64,000 nucleotides of DNA from positions 992,001-1,056,000 of the forward strand of contig NC_012522.1 in NCBI RefSeq assembly GCF_000010805.1, written 5' to 3'. Each line of letters opens with the position of its first letter. Position 1 is the first letter of the stretch. The stretch comes from Rhodococcus opacus B4. Lineage in GTDB: Bacteria > Actinomycetota > Actinomycetes > Mycobacteriales > Mycobacteriaceae. This document shows positions 10,101-19,324 of the stretch, one piece after another. The position numbers were made by a program, and so were the translations under genes. A model generated the notes under the pieces. It worked only from the letters and a program-made list of their open reading frames with translations. It ran no database searches and was not told where the DNA came from.

Positions 10101-10122
10101 ACTGTTCGTTCGAACGAACAGT
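10101..10122. promoter_or_regulatory. perfect 22-bp palindrome, probable TetR operator
   Basis: The 11-bp half ACTGTTCGTTC is followed directly by its exact reverse complement, so the element is fully symmetric with GTTCGTTCGAACGAAC at its core. It begins 1 bp after the mocR stop and ends 16 bp before the amidase ATG, with a GGGGAGGGGCGAG ribosome site between. The TetR regulator encoded just downstream of the amidase is the likely ligand, implying autoregulation of the pair. Confidence 0.75.
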
Positions 10123-10138
10123 CACGGGGAGGGGCGAG

Positions 10139-11584
10139 ATGAGCACGGGACAACTGGGCAGCGAGCCGCGGGGCGACGAGGAAGGCGACCGGTCACCGGG
10201 ACTCGTCGAACAGGTGAAAGCCCTGGTCGCCGGCGACACCACGTCGGTCGCGGCCACCCGGGCCGCCCTCGACCGCATCGACGCGAGCCAGTCGAGGCTC
10301 AACGCGTTCAAGGTGGTCCGCAGGAACAAGGCACTGGCCGAGGCCGCCGAGGCCGACCGCCGGATCGCCGCCGGTGAACGCCTCCCGCTTCTCGGAGTCC
10401 CGATCGCCGTCAAGGACGACGTCGACGTGGCCGGGGAGCCCACCGCGTTCGGCTGCCCGGGCGACTTCCCGCCTGCGGCGCGGGACTCCGAGGTGGTGCG
10501 GCGACTGCGCGCCGCCGGTGCCGTCGTCGTCGGTAAGACGAACAGTCCCGAACTGGGGCAGTGGCCGCTCACGGGCGGACCCGCCTTCGGCCACACCCGC
10601 AATCCGTGGAACGGCGACCGCACCCCCGGCGGGTCGTCCGGGGGCGCCGCGGCGGCCGTGTCCGCCGGCCTCGTCGCCGCCGCAATCGGTTCCGACGGCG
10701 CCGGTTCCATCCGCATCCCCGCCGCGTGGACCCACCTCGTCGGAATCAAACCGCAACGCGGCCGCATCTCCACCTGGCCTGCCGCCGAGGCGTTCTACGG
10801 TCTCACCGTCAACGGCCCGCTGGCCCGGACGGTCGCGGACGCGGCCCTGCTCCTCGACGTCGCGGCGGGACCTCACGAGGGCGACATCCACACACCGGCG
10901 GCAGTCACCGTCAGCGACGCCGTCGGCCGAGACCCCGGGCGCCTGCGCATCGCGCTGTCCCTGCGGATCCCGTTCACCGCCACCCCCACGACGCTGCACC
11001 CCGAGGTGCGTCAGGGCGTCGCGCGGATCGCCGAGGCGCTGCGCAGGCTCGGGCACCGCGTCGTAGTGGACGACCCCGACTACGGAATCATGTTCGGGCT
11101 CGGCTTCCTCCCCCGGTCGATGGTCGGCATCGACGACTGGATGCGGAAGGTCCCCGATCCGTCCCTCGTCGACCCGCGCACCAAGGGCAACGCCCGGACC
11201 GGTCGGTTGCTGCGCGGGGCCCCGCTGCGCGCCGCCCGGGCGGCCGAGCCGAGAATGCGGCGACGCGTCGGTGCGATCTTCGACGAGTACGACCTCGTCC
11301 TCGCCCCGACCACCGCCACTCCCCCGCCGAGGGTCGAGGCGATCGACGGCATCGGTTCGTGGGCCACGGACAAGGTGATCACCGCGGTCTGCCCGTACGC
11401 GTGGCCGTGGAACGTGCTGGGCTGGCCCAGCGTGAACGTCCCGGCCGGGTTCACGTCCGGGCACCTGCCGATCGGCGCCCAGCTGATGGGGCACGACAAC
11501 GCGGAGCCGCTCCTGGTCTCGGTTGCGGCCCAGCTCGAGTCGGTGCTCCGGTGGGACCTCGAACGTCCCGGGAAATGGTGGTGA
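10139..11584 (+). CDS. amidase, amidase-signature family
   Basis: A 481-residue hydrolase of the AS family (GatA/fatty-acid-amide-hydrolase type), which cleaves carboxamides with a Ser-cisSer-Lys triad. The lysine is in PIAVKDDVDVAG, and the glycine/serine-rich signature TPGGSSGGAAAAVSAG supplies the cis-serine. The nucleophilic serine lies in the following GSDGAGSIRIPAAW segment. The natural substrate cannot be read from sequence. It sits 3 bp ahead of a TetR gene and behind a palindromic operator, a typical substrate-inducible two-gene unit. Confidence 0.88.
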   Translation: MSTGQLGSEPRGDEEGDRSPGLVEQVKALVAGDTTSVAATRAALDRIDASQSRLNAFKVVRRNKALAEAAEADRRIAAGERLPLLGVPIAVKDDVDVAGEPTAFGCPGDFPPAARDSEVVRRLRAAGAVVVGKTNSPELGQWPLTGGPAFGHTRNPWNGDRTPGGSSGGAAAAVSAGLVAAAIGSDGAGSIRIPAAWTHLVGIKPQRGRISTWPAAEAFYGLTVNGPLARTVADAALLLDVAAGPHEGDIHTPAAVTVSDAVGRDPGRLRIALSLRIPFTATPTTLHPEVRQGVARIAEALRRLGHRVVVDDPDYGIMFGLGFLPRSMVGIDDWMRKVPDPSLVDPRTKGNARTGRLLRGAPLRAARAAEPRMRRRVGAIFDEYDLVLAPTTATPPPRVEAIDGIGSWATDKVITAVCPYAWPWNVLGWPSVNVPAGFTSGHLPIGAQLMGHDNAEPLLVSVAAQLESVLRWDLERPGKWW

Positions 11585-11587
11585 CCG

Positions 11588-12145
11588 ATGGCTTCGACGG
11601 ACGTCCGTGACCGCATTCTCGCGGCGGCACTGCACATCGTCGGCACGGAAGGCATTCCCGGCGTGACCAATCGGCGGATCGCGGCGCAGGCCGGGGTGTC
11701 GCTCGGCTCCATCACGTACCACTTCCCCACGCAGACGGACCTGCTGCGCGCCGCGCTGTCGGGATTCGTGACGGAGGAGACGCAACGGCTGTCGGAGCTG
11801 GCGGAGGGATACCGCGACAAGGGGCTGAGCTTCGAGGACGTCGCCGCACTGACCGAGAAGGTCGCGAAGGATCTGGCATTCTCCGCCGAACGGATCGCCC
11901 CGTTCGAGCTGTACATCCAGGCGGGCCGCGATCACGAACTCCGCCAGGCCGCCGCCGAATGTTTCGCCGCGTACGACGAATTGACGGTGACGATCCTCAC
12001 CGCGCTCGGTGTCCCCGATGCGGTGTCGGTCGCCCCCACCGTCGTGGCGACCATCGCCGGCCTGCAGCTGCGCAGGCTCGCCACCGGAAGCGACGGCGAG
12101 CACGACTTCGCGGCGTCGGTGCTCCTGCTGCTGAAGGCCGCCTAG
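11588..12145 (+). CDS. TetR-family transcriptional regulator
   Basis: A 185-residue regulator. The N-terminal helix-turn-helix shows RILAAALHIVGTEGIPGVTN and IAAQAGVSLGSITYHFPT; the C-terminal ligand-binding domain is of the type seen in PsfV/Rv-like TetR proteins. It starts 3 bp after the amidase stop and likely represses the pair through the palindrome at 10101. Its TAG stop and the TAG of the convergent era gene share the same CTAG tetranucleotide. Confidence 0.88.
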   Translation: MASTDVRDRILAAALHIVGTEGIPGVTNRRIAAQAGVSLGSITYHFPTQTDLLRAALSGFVTEETQRLSELAEGYRDKGLSFEDVAALTEKVAKDLAFSAERIAPFELYIQAGRDHELRQAAAECFAAYDELTVTILTALGVPDAVSVAPTVVATIAGLQLRRLATGSDGEHDFAASVLLLLKAA

Positions 12146-13059
12146 AAGCCCAGCCGGCCCAGCTGTTTCGGGTCGCGCTGCCAGTCCTTGGCGACCTTCA
12201 CGTGCAGTTCGAGGAAGATCTTGGTGCCGAGCAGTTTCTCGATCTGCAGCCGCGCCTTGGTGCCCACCTCGCGGAGGCGGGCGCCGCCCTTGCCGATCAC
12301 GATGCCCTTCTGCGACGGCCGCTCGACGTACAGCAGCGCGTGCACGTCGAGCAGTTCGCCCTGCTTCTCGGTACGTCCCTCGCGGGGGATGATCTCCTCG
12401 ATGACCACGGCCAGCGAGTGCGGCAGTTCGTCGCCGAGCCCCTCGAGTGCGGCCTCGCGGATGAGTTCGGCCATCAGCGTCTCTTCGGGTTCGTCGGTGA
12501 GTTCGCCGTCCGGGTAGAACGCCGGCCCCTCCTCCATCTTCGACGCGAGGACGTCGACCAGCACCTCCACCTGCTCGCCGGACGCGGCGGACACCGGCAC
12601 GACGTCCGTCTCCGGGCCGAGGAGCTGCGAGACTGCCAGCAACTGCTGCCCGACCATGTCCTTGCTGACCTTGTCGATCTTCGTGACGATGCCGACGAGC
12701 GTGGTCTTCGGCGCGATCTGCCGGACCTGCTGCACGATCCACCGGTCGCCGGGGCCGATCTTCTCGTCCGCCGGGATGCACAGGCAGATCACGTCGACCT
12801 CGGAGTAGGTGTCGCGCACGAGGTCGTTGAGGCGCTGACCGAGCAGCGTCCGGGGGCGGTGCAGCCCCGGGGTGTCGACGAGGATCAGCTGCGCGTGGTC
12901 GCGGTGCACGATGCCACGGATGGTGTGCCGGGTGGTTTGCGGGCGCGAGGACGTGATCGCGATCTTGCTGCCCACCAGCGCGTTGGTCAGCGTGGACTTG
13001 CCCGTGTTGGGACGTCCGACGAAACAGACGAATCCGGAACGGAATTCGGGTTTACTCAT
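12142..13059 (-). CDS. era: GTPase Era
   Basis: Essential GTPase that binds 16S rRNA during 30S subunit maturation. The 305 residues carry G1 GRPNTGKST (15-23), the switch region SSRPQTTRHTIRGI, G3 DTPGL, G4 TKID, and a C-terminal KH domain with GIVIGKGGARLREVG. The gene overlaps its upstream neighbour by 8 bp. The order era, deaminase-like, corC, ybeY, phoH matches the mycobacterial rRNA-maturation cluster. Confidence 0.97.
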   Translation of the reverse strand: MSKPEFRSGFVCFVGRPNTGKSTLTNALVGSKIAITSSRPQTTRHTIRGIVHRDHAQLILVDTPGLHRPRTLLGQRLNDLVRDTYSEVDVICLCIPADEKIGPGDRWIVQQVRQIAPKTTLVGIVTKIDKVSKDMVGQQLLAVSQLLGPETDVVPVSAASGEQVEVLVDVLASKMEEGPAFYPDGELTDEPEETLMAELIREAALEGLGDELPHSLAVVIEEIIPREGRTEKQGELLDVHALLYVERPSQKGIVIGKGGARLREVGTKARLQIEKLLGTKIFLELHVKVAKDWQRDPKQLGRLGF

Positions 13060-13384
13060 GTTGCTCCTCGATCACGGATCCATCGGTTCGCGCGAAGACG
13101 ACGGCCGCCTGCGCACTGACTTCGTGTAGCGCGGCGATGCCCGGGTCGTCCGGGCTCCCGCCGATCACGGCGGCCGCCTCGAAACCCTCGGCACCGCTCG
13201 ACACCGCCGCCGCGACCGCGGCCTGCAGCGCCGTCAGCGACAGCGACGTCAACGCCACCGCGCCCGCCGAGTAGGTTCGGCCGTCGAGATCGCGGACGGC
13301 GGCGCCCTGTCCACTTCCGGTGCGGCCGAATGCTCCTCGCGCGAGCACGATCAGTTTCGCGTCCTCGGCGTCCGGTTCAGTCAT
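13052..13384 (-). CDS. cytidine deaminase-like protein lacking the zinc motif (Rv2365c-like)
   Basis: A 110-residue protein in the position of M. tuberculosis Rv2365c. The segment [21 protein letters not shown] followed by TYSAGAV and a helix [10 protein letters not shown] resembles the first half of a cytidine deaminase. However, the expected C-A-E and P-C-x-x-C zinc motifs are absent and the protein contains no cysteine at all, so it is unlikely to be an active deaminase. ATG at 13384 overlaps the corC stop by 8 bp, and the stop overlaps the era start by 8 bp. Role unknown. Confidence 0.8.
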   Translation of the reverse strand: MTEPDAEDAKLIVLARGAFGRTGSGQGAAVRDLDGRTYSAGAVALTSLSLTALQAAVAAAVSSGAEGFEAAAVIGGSPDDPGIAALHEVSAQAAVVFARTDGSVIEEQHE

Positions 13385-14696
13385 CGTCCCCCTCCCGTTC
13401 ACGGTCGCTGACGTCGTCGTCCTCGTCGATCGGTGCGCGTTGCACGAAGACGGTGCTGATCCGCACCCGCCCGCGCACGTCGGGCGAACCCTCACCGCGG
13501 AGGACGAGGCCGTGCGAGACGACCTCGGAGCCCGGGAGCGGCACCCTGCCGAGTTCGTATCCGATGAGACCGCCGACTGTCTCGACCTCGTCGTTCTCCA
13601 CCTCGATGCCGAACAGGTCACCGAGATCCTCGATCGGCAGCCGCGCGGACACGCGGTACATGCCGTCGCCGAGGTCCTCGACCGGCGGGGTCTCGTCCTG
13701 GTCGTACTCGTCGGCGATCTCCCCGACGATCTCCTCGATGACGTCCTCGATGGTGACGAGGCCTGCGATGCCGCCGTATTCGTCGACCAGCACCGCCATG
13801 TGGTTGCGGTCACGCTGCATCTCGGCGAGCAGGCTGTCGAGGGGTTTGGAATCGGGCACGAACACGGCGGGCCGCATCACGTCGCCGACGAGGACACTGC
13901 GTCCGCCGTCGCGGGAGTGATACGTCTGCTGCACGAGGTCCTTGAGGTAGACCACCCCGAGGACGTCGTCGACGTTCTCCCCGATCACCGGGATCCGCGA
14001 ATGTCCGCTGCGGACGGCCAGCGACGTCGCCTGTCCGGCGCTCTTGTCGCTCTCGATCCACACCATCTCGGTGCGCGGCACCATCACCTCGCGGGCGGAG
14101 GTGTCGCCGAGTTCGAAGACGGACTGGATCATCCGGCGTTCCTCGTCGGCCACCACGCCGCGTTCCTGCGCCATGTCGACGAGTTCGCGCAGTTCGATCT
14201 CGGAGGCGAAGGGCCCGTTGCGGAATCCCTTGCCCGGAGTGATCGCGTTGCCGATCAGGATGAGCAGGCGGCTGATCGGACCCAGCAGGGTTCCGATGAC
14301 CTGCAGGGGAAACGACGTGATCAACGCGATCGTGTAGGCGTGCTGGCGGCCGAGCGTCCGCGGGCCGACCCCGATCACCACGTAGTCGACGAGCACCATG
14401 ATGACGGCGGTGAACGTCAGCGCCCACACGGGTTCGAGGAGATCGGACAACCCGCCCACGAGCACGACCGTCGCCGTGATCTCGCACAGGATGCGCAGCA
14501 GCACCATGAGATTCACGTACCGGGGCCGATCCGACAGGATGCGGAGCACCCGCGTGGCGCCGGGGCGATCCTCCTTCGCCATCTCCTCGATGCGCGCGGA
14601 CGAGATCGTGTTGAGTGCGGAATCGACGGCGGCGAAGACACCGCCGAGAGGGACGAGGACGATCGCGAGGACGATCAGCGCGATGGCGCTAGTCAC
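13377..14696 (-). CDS. CorC/HlyC-type transmembrane CBS-domain protein
   Basis: A 439-residue membrane protein with an N-terminal DUF21 (CNNM) domain of about four helices (first near residues 5-25), two CBS domains ([20 protein letters not shown] and [19 protein letters not shown] regions) and a C-terminal CorC/HlyC domain. Related proteins act in magnesium or cobalt export or resistance. It corresponds in position to Rv2366c. It begins 21 bp after the ybeY stop and overlaps the deaminase-like gene. Confidence 0.9.
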   Translation of the reverse strand: MTSAIALIVLAIVLVPLGGVFAAVDSALNTISSARIEEMAKEDRPGATRVLRILSDRPRYVNLMVLLRILCEITATVVLVGGLSDLLEPVWALTFTAVIMVLVDYVVIGVGPRTLGRQHAYTIALITSFPLQVIGTLLGPISRLLILIGNAITPGKGFRNGPFASEIELRELVDMAQERGVVADEERRMIQSVFELGDTSAREVMVPRTEMVWIESDKSAGQATSLAVRSGHSRIPVIGENVDDVLGVVYLKDLVQQTYHSRDGGRSVLVGDVMRPAVFVPDSKPLDSLLAEMQRDRNHMAVLVDEYGGIAGLVTIEDVIEEIVGEIADEYDQDETPPVEDLGDGMYRVSARLPIEDLGDLFGIEVENDEVETVGGLIGYELGRVPLPGSEVVSHGLVLRGEGSPDVRGRVRISTVFVQRAPIDEDDDVSDREREGDDD

Positions 14697-14717
14697 AGAA
14701 GACCCTTCACGTGGCGG

Positions 14718-15260
14718 TTACTGATCCGGGGCGTCGAAGAAGCCGGCCTTGCCGAGCAGCTTCTGGTCCCGGGCAGCGAGCGCGGCGTCGCGTTCGGCCC
14801 TGCGCAGATCCTCGTACCAGTCGTCGAGCAACTGGTTCTGCAGGCCGAACATCTCCTTCTCCTCCTCCGGTTCGGCGTGGTCGTAGCCGAGGAGGTGCAG
14901 CACACCGTGCACGGTGAGCAGAGCGAGTTCGTGGGCGAGCGGATGACCGGCCTTCTCGGCCTGGTCGGCGGCGAAGGACGGACACAGCACGATGTCCCCG
15001 AGCATCGACGGTCCCGGCTCGGGTGAATCCGGGCGGCCGCCGGGCTCGAGCTCGTCCATCGGGAACGACATCACGTCGGTGGGGCCGGGCAGGTCCATCC
15101 ACCGCATGTGGAGGTCGGCCATGGTGGCCGAGTCCACGAGGACCATCGACAACTCGGCCGCGGGGTGCACGTCCATCCTCGCGATCACGAAGCGGGCAAC
15201 GCTGATCAGCTCCTCTTCGGAGACGTCCATGCCCGATTCGTTCGAGACTTCGATGCTCAT
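14718..15260 (-). CDS. ybeY: endoribonuclease YbeY
   Basis: Metal-dependent RNase needed for 16S rRNA 3'-end maturation and ribosome quality control. The 180 residues end in the diagnostic zinc motif [11 protein letters not shown], with [11 protein letters not shown] earlier. It is followed at once by corC and preceded by phoH, the usual actinobacterial order. Length is normal for the family. Confidence 0.96.
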   Translation of the reverse strand: MSIEVSNESGMDVSEEELISVARFVIARMDVHPAAELSMVLVDSATMADLHMRWMDLPGPTDVMSFPMDELEPGGRPDSPEPGPSMLGDIVLCPSFAADQAEKAGHPLAHELALLTVHGVLHLLGYDHAEPEEEKEMFGLQNQLLDDWYEDLRRAERDAALAARDQKLLGKAGFFDAPDQ

Positions 15261-15296
15261 GTGTGTCGCTTCCTCCTGGTTCCGGCGACACTCACC

Positions 15297-16370
15297 CTAC
15301 CGCCGTGGAGAACGCGAGTGCGCCGCTCTCCGCTGTGCGCGGTTCCCGAGCTCGACCTTGCCGTCCCGGTCCGCCTCGAAACGCTCGTACGCGTCGACGA
15401 TGTCGGACACCAGGCGGTGCCGGACCACGTCGCTGCTGTTGAGTTCGGCGAAATAGATGTCGTCGATGTCACCGAGGATCTCGGTGGCCGCGCGGAGCCC
15501 GGACCGGGCGCCGCCCGGAAGGTCCACCTGCGTGACGTCGCCGGTGACGACGACCTTGGAACCGAAGCCGAGGCGGGTGAGGAACATCTTCATCTGCTCG
15601 GCGGTGGTGTTCTGCGCCTCGTCGAGGATGATGAACGCGTCGTTGAGTGTGCGACCACGCATGTACGCGAGCGGCGCCACCTCGATGACACCCGACTGCA
15701 TCAGCTTCGGGATGGCCTCGGGGTCCATCATGTCGTGCAGGGCGTCGTGCAGCGGCCGCAGGTACGGATCGATCTTCTCGTGCAGCGTGCCCGGCAGGAA
15801 CCCGAGACGCTCGCCCGCCTCGACCGCGGGGCGGGTGAGGATGATCCGCGACACCTGCTTGGTCTGCAGGGCCTGCACCGCCTTCGCCATCGCGAGGTAG
15901 GTCTTGCCGGTACCGGCAGGGCCGATGCCGAACACGATGGTGTTGGCGTCGATCGCGTCGACGTACCGCTTCTGGTTGAGCGTCTTCGGCCGGATCGTCT
16001 TGCCGCGCCGCGACAGGATGTCGAGGGTGAGAACCTCGGCCGGCGATTCGCTCAGGCCCTGCGTCAGCATGCCCACGGTGCGGCGGACCGCGTCGGGAGT
16101 CAGCGGCTGCCCGCGTCCGACGATGGCGCCCAGTTCCGCGATGACCCGCTCGGCGAGCGCGACGTCGCCGGGGCGTCCCGTCAACGTGACCGCGTTGCCG
16201 CGTACATGGATGTCTGCGTCCAGAACCCGTTCGAGAGCGCGCAGATTCTCGTCGGAAGAACCGAGGAGAGGCGGGACCGTTTCGGGTGGAAGATCGATAC
16301 TCGAACGCACGGTGCGTTCCGCCGGACGCGTGGCGCCGAACGTCTCGCCGTTCTGGTCTTGTTCGCTCAC
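15297..16370 (-). CDS. phoH: PhoH-family ATPase
   Basis: A 357-residue RNA-linked ATPase. An N-terminal KH-like region precedes the P-loop domain with GPAGTGKTYLA (about 150-160) and Walker B FIILDEAQN, with VVTGDVTQVDLP further on. The C-terminus is short and basic. It lies 36 bp upstream of ybeY. PhoH is thought to work with YbeY in RNA processing, though its substrate is not settled. Confidence 0.94.
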   Translation of the reverse strand: MSEQDQNGETFGATRPAERTVRSSIDLPPETVPPLLGSSDENLRALERVLDADIHVRGNAVTLTGRPGDVALAERVIAELGAIVGRGQPLTPDAVRRTVGMLTQGLSESPAEVLTLDILSRRGKTIRPKTLNQKRYVDAIDANTIVFGIGPAGTGKTYLAMAKAVQALQTKQVSRIILTRPAVEAGERLGFLPGTLHEKIDPYLRPLHDALHDMMDPEAIPKLMQSGVIEVAPLAYMRGRTLNDAFIILDEAQNTTAEQMKMFLTRLGFGSKVVVTGDVTQVDLPGGARSGLRAATEILGDIDDIYFAELNSSDVVRHRLVSDIVDAYERFEADRDGKVELGNRAQRRAAHSRSPRR

Positions 16371-16487
16371 GTGAGGGATATGGCCTTCTTCCCGGTTCCT
16401 GGTCGGTCACGACGGTCGTCGCGATGAAGGAAGTCTATCGCTCGCAGGTCACAGCGCCCACCCGATTACGCGACGCCGTCACCGATC

Positions 16488-16504
16488 CGAATCCTCCGGA
16501 TTCG
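16488..16504. terminator. short hairpin after the alpha/beta hydrolase gene
   Basis: CGAATCC and GGATTCG pair perfectly across a 3-nt loop, 50 bp downstream of the minus-strand hydrolase stop and 118 bp before phoH. No U-run follows. It is a weak candidate terminator separating the hydrolase/rsmE run from phoH. The rest of 16371-16553 shows nothing else to me beyond the presumed phoH promoter. Confidence 0.35.
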
Positions 16505-16553
16505 CGGGCAACCCCCGTGCCTGCCACGAGGGCGGGTTCGTGGCGACCGCAGT

Positions 16554-17315
16554 TCAGACCTCGCCGTCGTCGGACAGTAGCGCGTCCCGCGAGATCTTCC
16601 AGCACTCCGTTTCGGGGTTGAGGAAGGCGTAGTGGTCTTCGCCCTCGACGAGATGCAGCGCCACCGGATCCCCGGCGGCCTCCGCGGCCTCGCTGTACCG
16701 GACGCTCACCTTCGCCGGGACCTGTGCGTCCTCCGTGCCGTGGATGCAGACCACCGGAACCCCGACGGGGACGCGGTGCAGTGGGGACGCGGCGCGGTAC
16801 CGATCCGGGTCTTCGTCGAACGGCACACCGAGGAGATCCTCGATGTACCCGATCCGCCGGCCGCGTTCCCCCGCCGAGGCCAGGTCGAGGGCGCCGGCCT
16901 GGGACACGACCCGCTCCGGCCGGACCGCCGTCTGCTTCGCGCCGGCGAGCCACACCGCGAGTTGCCCGCCGGCGGAGTGCCCGGCCACCCGGACCTTCGA
17001 CAGGTCGAACGGGACGGGCGACCGCTCGGCGACCGGGCCGGCGATCGCGTCGAGCGCGGCGAGGACGTCGGCCGACATCTCGTCCCAGCGGCCGCCCGCA
17101 CCGAGCCTGCGGTATTCGACGTTCCAGACGGCGACACCGTGGCGCGCCAGGTCGACCGCGAAACTCGTGCCCAGGTTCAGGTGGTATTTCCCGCTCCAGA
17201 AACCGCCGTGGACGACCATCACCACCGCCACCGGGCCCGGACCCGGATCCTCGGGCGGGTAGAAGTGCCCGAACTGCTGCGGTTCGGTGCCGTAGGCGAT
17301 GCGAATGCGGTCCAC
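16554..17315 (-). CDS. alpha/beta hydrolase (kynurenine formamidase/esterase-like)
   Basis: A 253-residue hydrolase of the BD-FAE/arylformamidase type. The oxyanion segment HGGFW is at 36-40, the nucleophile Ser114 lies in GHSAGG, an aspartate in HGTEDAQVP and the histidine in EGEDHYAFL. The family hydrolyses small esters or formamides; the substrate here is not evident. It starts 6 bp after the rsmE stop and may share its transcript. Confidence 0.85.
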   Translation of the reverse strand: MDRIRIAYGTEPQQFGHFYPPEDPGPGPVAVVMVVHGGFWSGKYHLNLGTSFAVDLARHGVAVWNVEYRRLGAGGRWDEMSADVLAALDAIAGPVAERSPVPFDLSKVRVAGHSAGGQLAVWLAGAKQTAVRPERVVSQAGALDLASAGERGRRIGYIEDLLGVPFDEDPDRYRAASPLHRVPVGVPVVCIHGTEDAQVPAKVSVRYSEAAEAAGDPVALHLVEGEDHYAFLNPETECWKISRDALLSDDGEV

Positions 17316-17321
17316 GGACAG

Positions 17322-18083
17322 TCAGGCTAGCGGGGCCGCGCCCCAGCGGTCGGTGAGGACACCGATGGCGCCCAGCGCAACCGCCGCAGCGGTCGAGGTC
17401 CGCAGGACGTGCGGACCGAGCAGCACCGGCACGGCGCCGGCCTCGGTCAGCGCGGTGATCTCGTCCTCGGAGATGCCGCCCTCGGGACCGACGACGAGCA
17501 CGATCTCGGCGGCCGACCGGAGCGGCAGCTCGGCGAGGCCCTGCGTCGCGGCCTCGTGCAGCACGGCGACGACTCCGCCGCGTCCGATCACCTCGCGGAC
17601 GACGGCGAGCATCCCGGCGGTGCGGTGCAGTTCCGACACCGCGGGCACGATCGCCCGCCGGGACTGTTTGGCGGCGGCGAGTGCGGCGCTACGCCAGCGC
17701 GCGACACCCTTCGCGACCTTCGGGCCCTCCCACCGCGCCACGCACCGCGAGGACTGCCACGGCACGATGGCGTCGACCCCGGCCTCGGTGGCCAGCTCGA
17801 CCGCCAACTCGGATCGCTCCGCCTTCGGAAGCGCTTGCACCACAGTGACACTCGGCGACGGCGCCGACACCTGCCTGCGATCGTGGACGGTCAGCTCGAG
17901 CCGGTCCTTCCCGGCGGCCGTCACCTCGGTGTCGGCGAGACCGCCCCGTCCGTCGGCCAGCACGATCCGCTCTCCCACACCGATCCGGCGCACCGTCGCG
18001 GCATGCCTGCCCTCCGGGCCGTCCAGGACGGCGGTGCTCCCCACCTCGGGCAGCGGGTCGAGGAAGAAGACCGTCGCCGCCAC
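17322..18083 (-). CDS. rsmE: 16S rRNA (uracil1498-N3)-methyltransferase RsmE
   Basis: SPOUT-fold methyltransferase that modifies U1498 of 16S rRNA with S-adenosylmethionine. The 253-residue protein begins VAATVFFLDPLP; an N-terminal PUA-like part is followed by the knotted catalytic domain with VVGPEGGISEDEI and the terminal LGPHVLRTSTAA motif. GTG at 18083 was chosen; it leaves 2 bp to the dnaJ stop. A longer frame upstream only shadows dnaJ. The hrcA-dnaJ-rsmE order matches mycobacteria. Confidence 0.94.
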   Translation of the reverse strand: MAATVFFLDPLPEVGSTAVLDGPEGRHAATVRRIGVGERIVLADGRGGLADTEVTAAGKDRLELTVHDRRQVSAPSPSVTVVQALPKAERSELAVELATEAGVDAIVPWQSSRCVARWEGPKVAKGVARWRSAALAAAKQSRRAIVPAVSELHRTAGMLAVVREVIGRGGVVAVLHEAATQGLAELPLRSAAEIVLVVGPEGGISEDEITALTEAGAVPVLLGPHVLRTSTAAAVALGAIGVLTDRWGAAPLA

Positions 18084-18085
18084 GG

Positions 18086-19237
18086 TCAGCGACCGCTGAA
18101 CGCTTCGCGCAGGCGCGAGAACAATCCGCCGCTGTGCTGGGACTGCGTGGAGACGACCTCGGCGACGTCGCGGTCGCGCAGGTCCTTGAGTTCGCGGAGA
18201 AGCTTCGTCTCCTTGTGGTCGAGGCGCGAGGGAACCACGACCTCGAGGTGCGCGTGCACGTCGCCGCGGATACCGGACCGCAGCTTCGGCATGCCGTGCC
18301 CGCGCAGGACCGTCACCGATCCCGGCTGGGTTCCCGGCTCGATGGTGATCTCCTTGGGCCCGTCGATGATCGTGTCGACCGTCACGGTGGTGCCGAGGGC
18401 GGCGTCGATCATCGGAACCCGGATCGTGCAGTGCAGGTCTTCGCCGTCGCGCACGAACACCTCGTGCGCCTGCTCGACCACCTCGACGTACAGATCGCCC
18501 GCGGGTCCGCCGCCGGGGCCGACCTCGCCCTGCGCGGCGAGACGGATCCGCATGCCGCCCGCGACGCCGGCGGGCACCTTCACCGTGATGTCGCGCCGGG
18601 CGCGCACCCGGCCGTCGCCGCCGCACTTGTGGCACGGGTCGGGGATCGTCTCGCCCGCGCCGCGGCAGGTGGGACACGGCCGCGAGGTCATGACCTGACC
18701 GAGGAACGACCGCTGCACCGACTGGACCTCGCCCGCGCCGCCGCACGTCTCACAACGCACCGGCTTGGAGTCGCCGTTGGTGCCCGAACCGGTGCAGCTG
18801 TCGCAGAGGATCGCCGTCTCGACGGTGACGTGCTTGCTGACGCCGGTCGCACACTCCGCCAACGTCAGCTTGGTGCGCAGAAGCGAATCGGCGCCCGGCT
18901 GGACGCGGCCGCGCGGCCCGCGGCCCGCACCGCCTCCGCCGCCGAAGAACGCTTCGAACACGTCGCCGAGGCCGCCACCGAAATTGCCGCCGAAGCCGGC
19001 ACCGCCTCCGCCGCCGCCCGAGGAGAGAGGGTCGCCGCCGAGGTCGACGATCCGCCGCTTCTCCGGATCCGACAGCACCTCGTAGGCCGTCGAGATGTCC
19101 CGGAACCGGGCCTGCGCCGCCTCGTCGGGGTTCACGTCGGGATGCAGTTCCCTCGCCAGCTTGCGGTACGCGCGCTTGAGCTCCTGGTCGGTCGCCTTCT
19201 GATCGACGCCGAGCGTTGCGTAGTAATCCCGTGCCAC
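18086..19237 (-). CDS. dnaJ: molecular chaperone DnaJ (DnaJ2 type)
   Basis: Hsp40 co-chaperone of DnaK. The 383 residues show the J domain with the HPD motif (ELHPDVNPD, near 32-40), a glycine/phenylalanine-rich linker, four CxxCxGxG zinc repeats ([32 protein letters not shown]) and C-terminal substrate-binding domains. It follows hrcA, as in Rv2373c-Rv2374c, and is probably under heat-shock control with it. Confidence 0.96.
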   Translation of the reverse strand: MARDYYATLGVDQKATDQELKRAYRKLARELHPDVNPDEAAQARFRDISTAYEVLSDPEKRRIVDLGGDPLSSGGGGGGAGFGGNFGGGLGDVFEAFFGGGGGAGRGPRGRVQPGADSLLRTKLTLAECATGVSKHVTVETAILCDSCTGSGTNGDSKPVRCETCGGAGEVQSVQRSFLGQVMTSRPCPTCRGAGETIPDPCHKCGGDGRVRARRDITVKVPAGVAGGMRIRLAAQGEVGPGGGPAGDLYVEVVEQAHEVFVRDGEDLHCTIRVPMIDAALGTTVTVDTIIDGPKEITIEPGTQPGSVTVLRGHGMPKLRSGIRGDVHAHLEVVVPSRLDHKETKLLRELKDLRDRDVAEVVSTQSQHSGGLFSRLREAFSGR

Positions 19238-19287
19238 GTTGAGTCTCTCGTCCTTCTCTGCTTCGTTATCTCGCCACTGGTCCGTGT

Positions 19288-19307
19288 GCGCCGCCTGCGT
19301 GCGGCGC
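19288..19307. other. hairpin between hrcA and dnaJ
   Basis: GCGCCGC and GCGGCGC pair perfectly over a 6-nt loop in the 87-bp gap between the hrcA stop and the dnaJ start. It could tune dnaJ expression relative to hrcA. No CIRCE-type repeat is visible near it. Confidence 0.3.
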
Positions 19308-19324
19308 TGTCGCCGGGCCGGCCG

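Noticed and set aside
10193..12781. 862-codon minus-strand ORF under the amidase and TetR genes
   Set aside because: The amidase and TetR reading frames carry clear motifs on the other strand; this ORF is low-complexity and spans three real genes.
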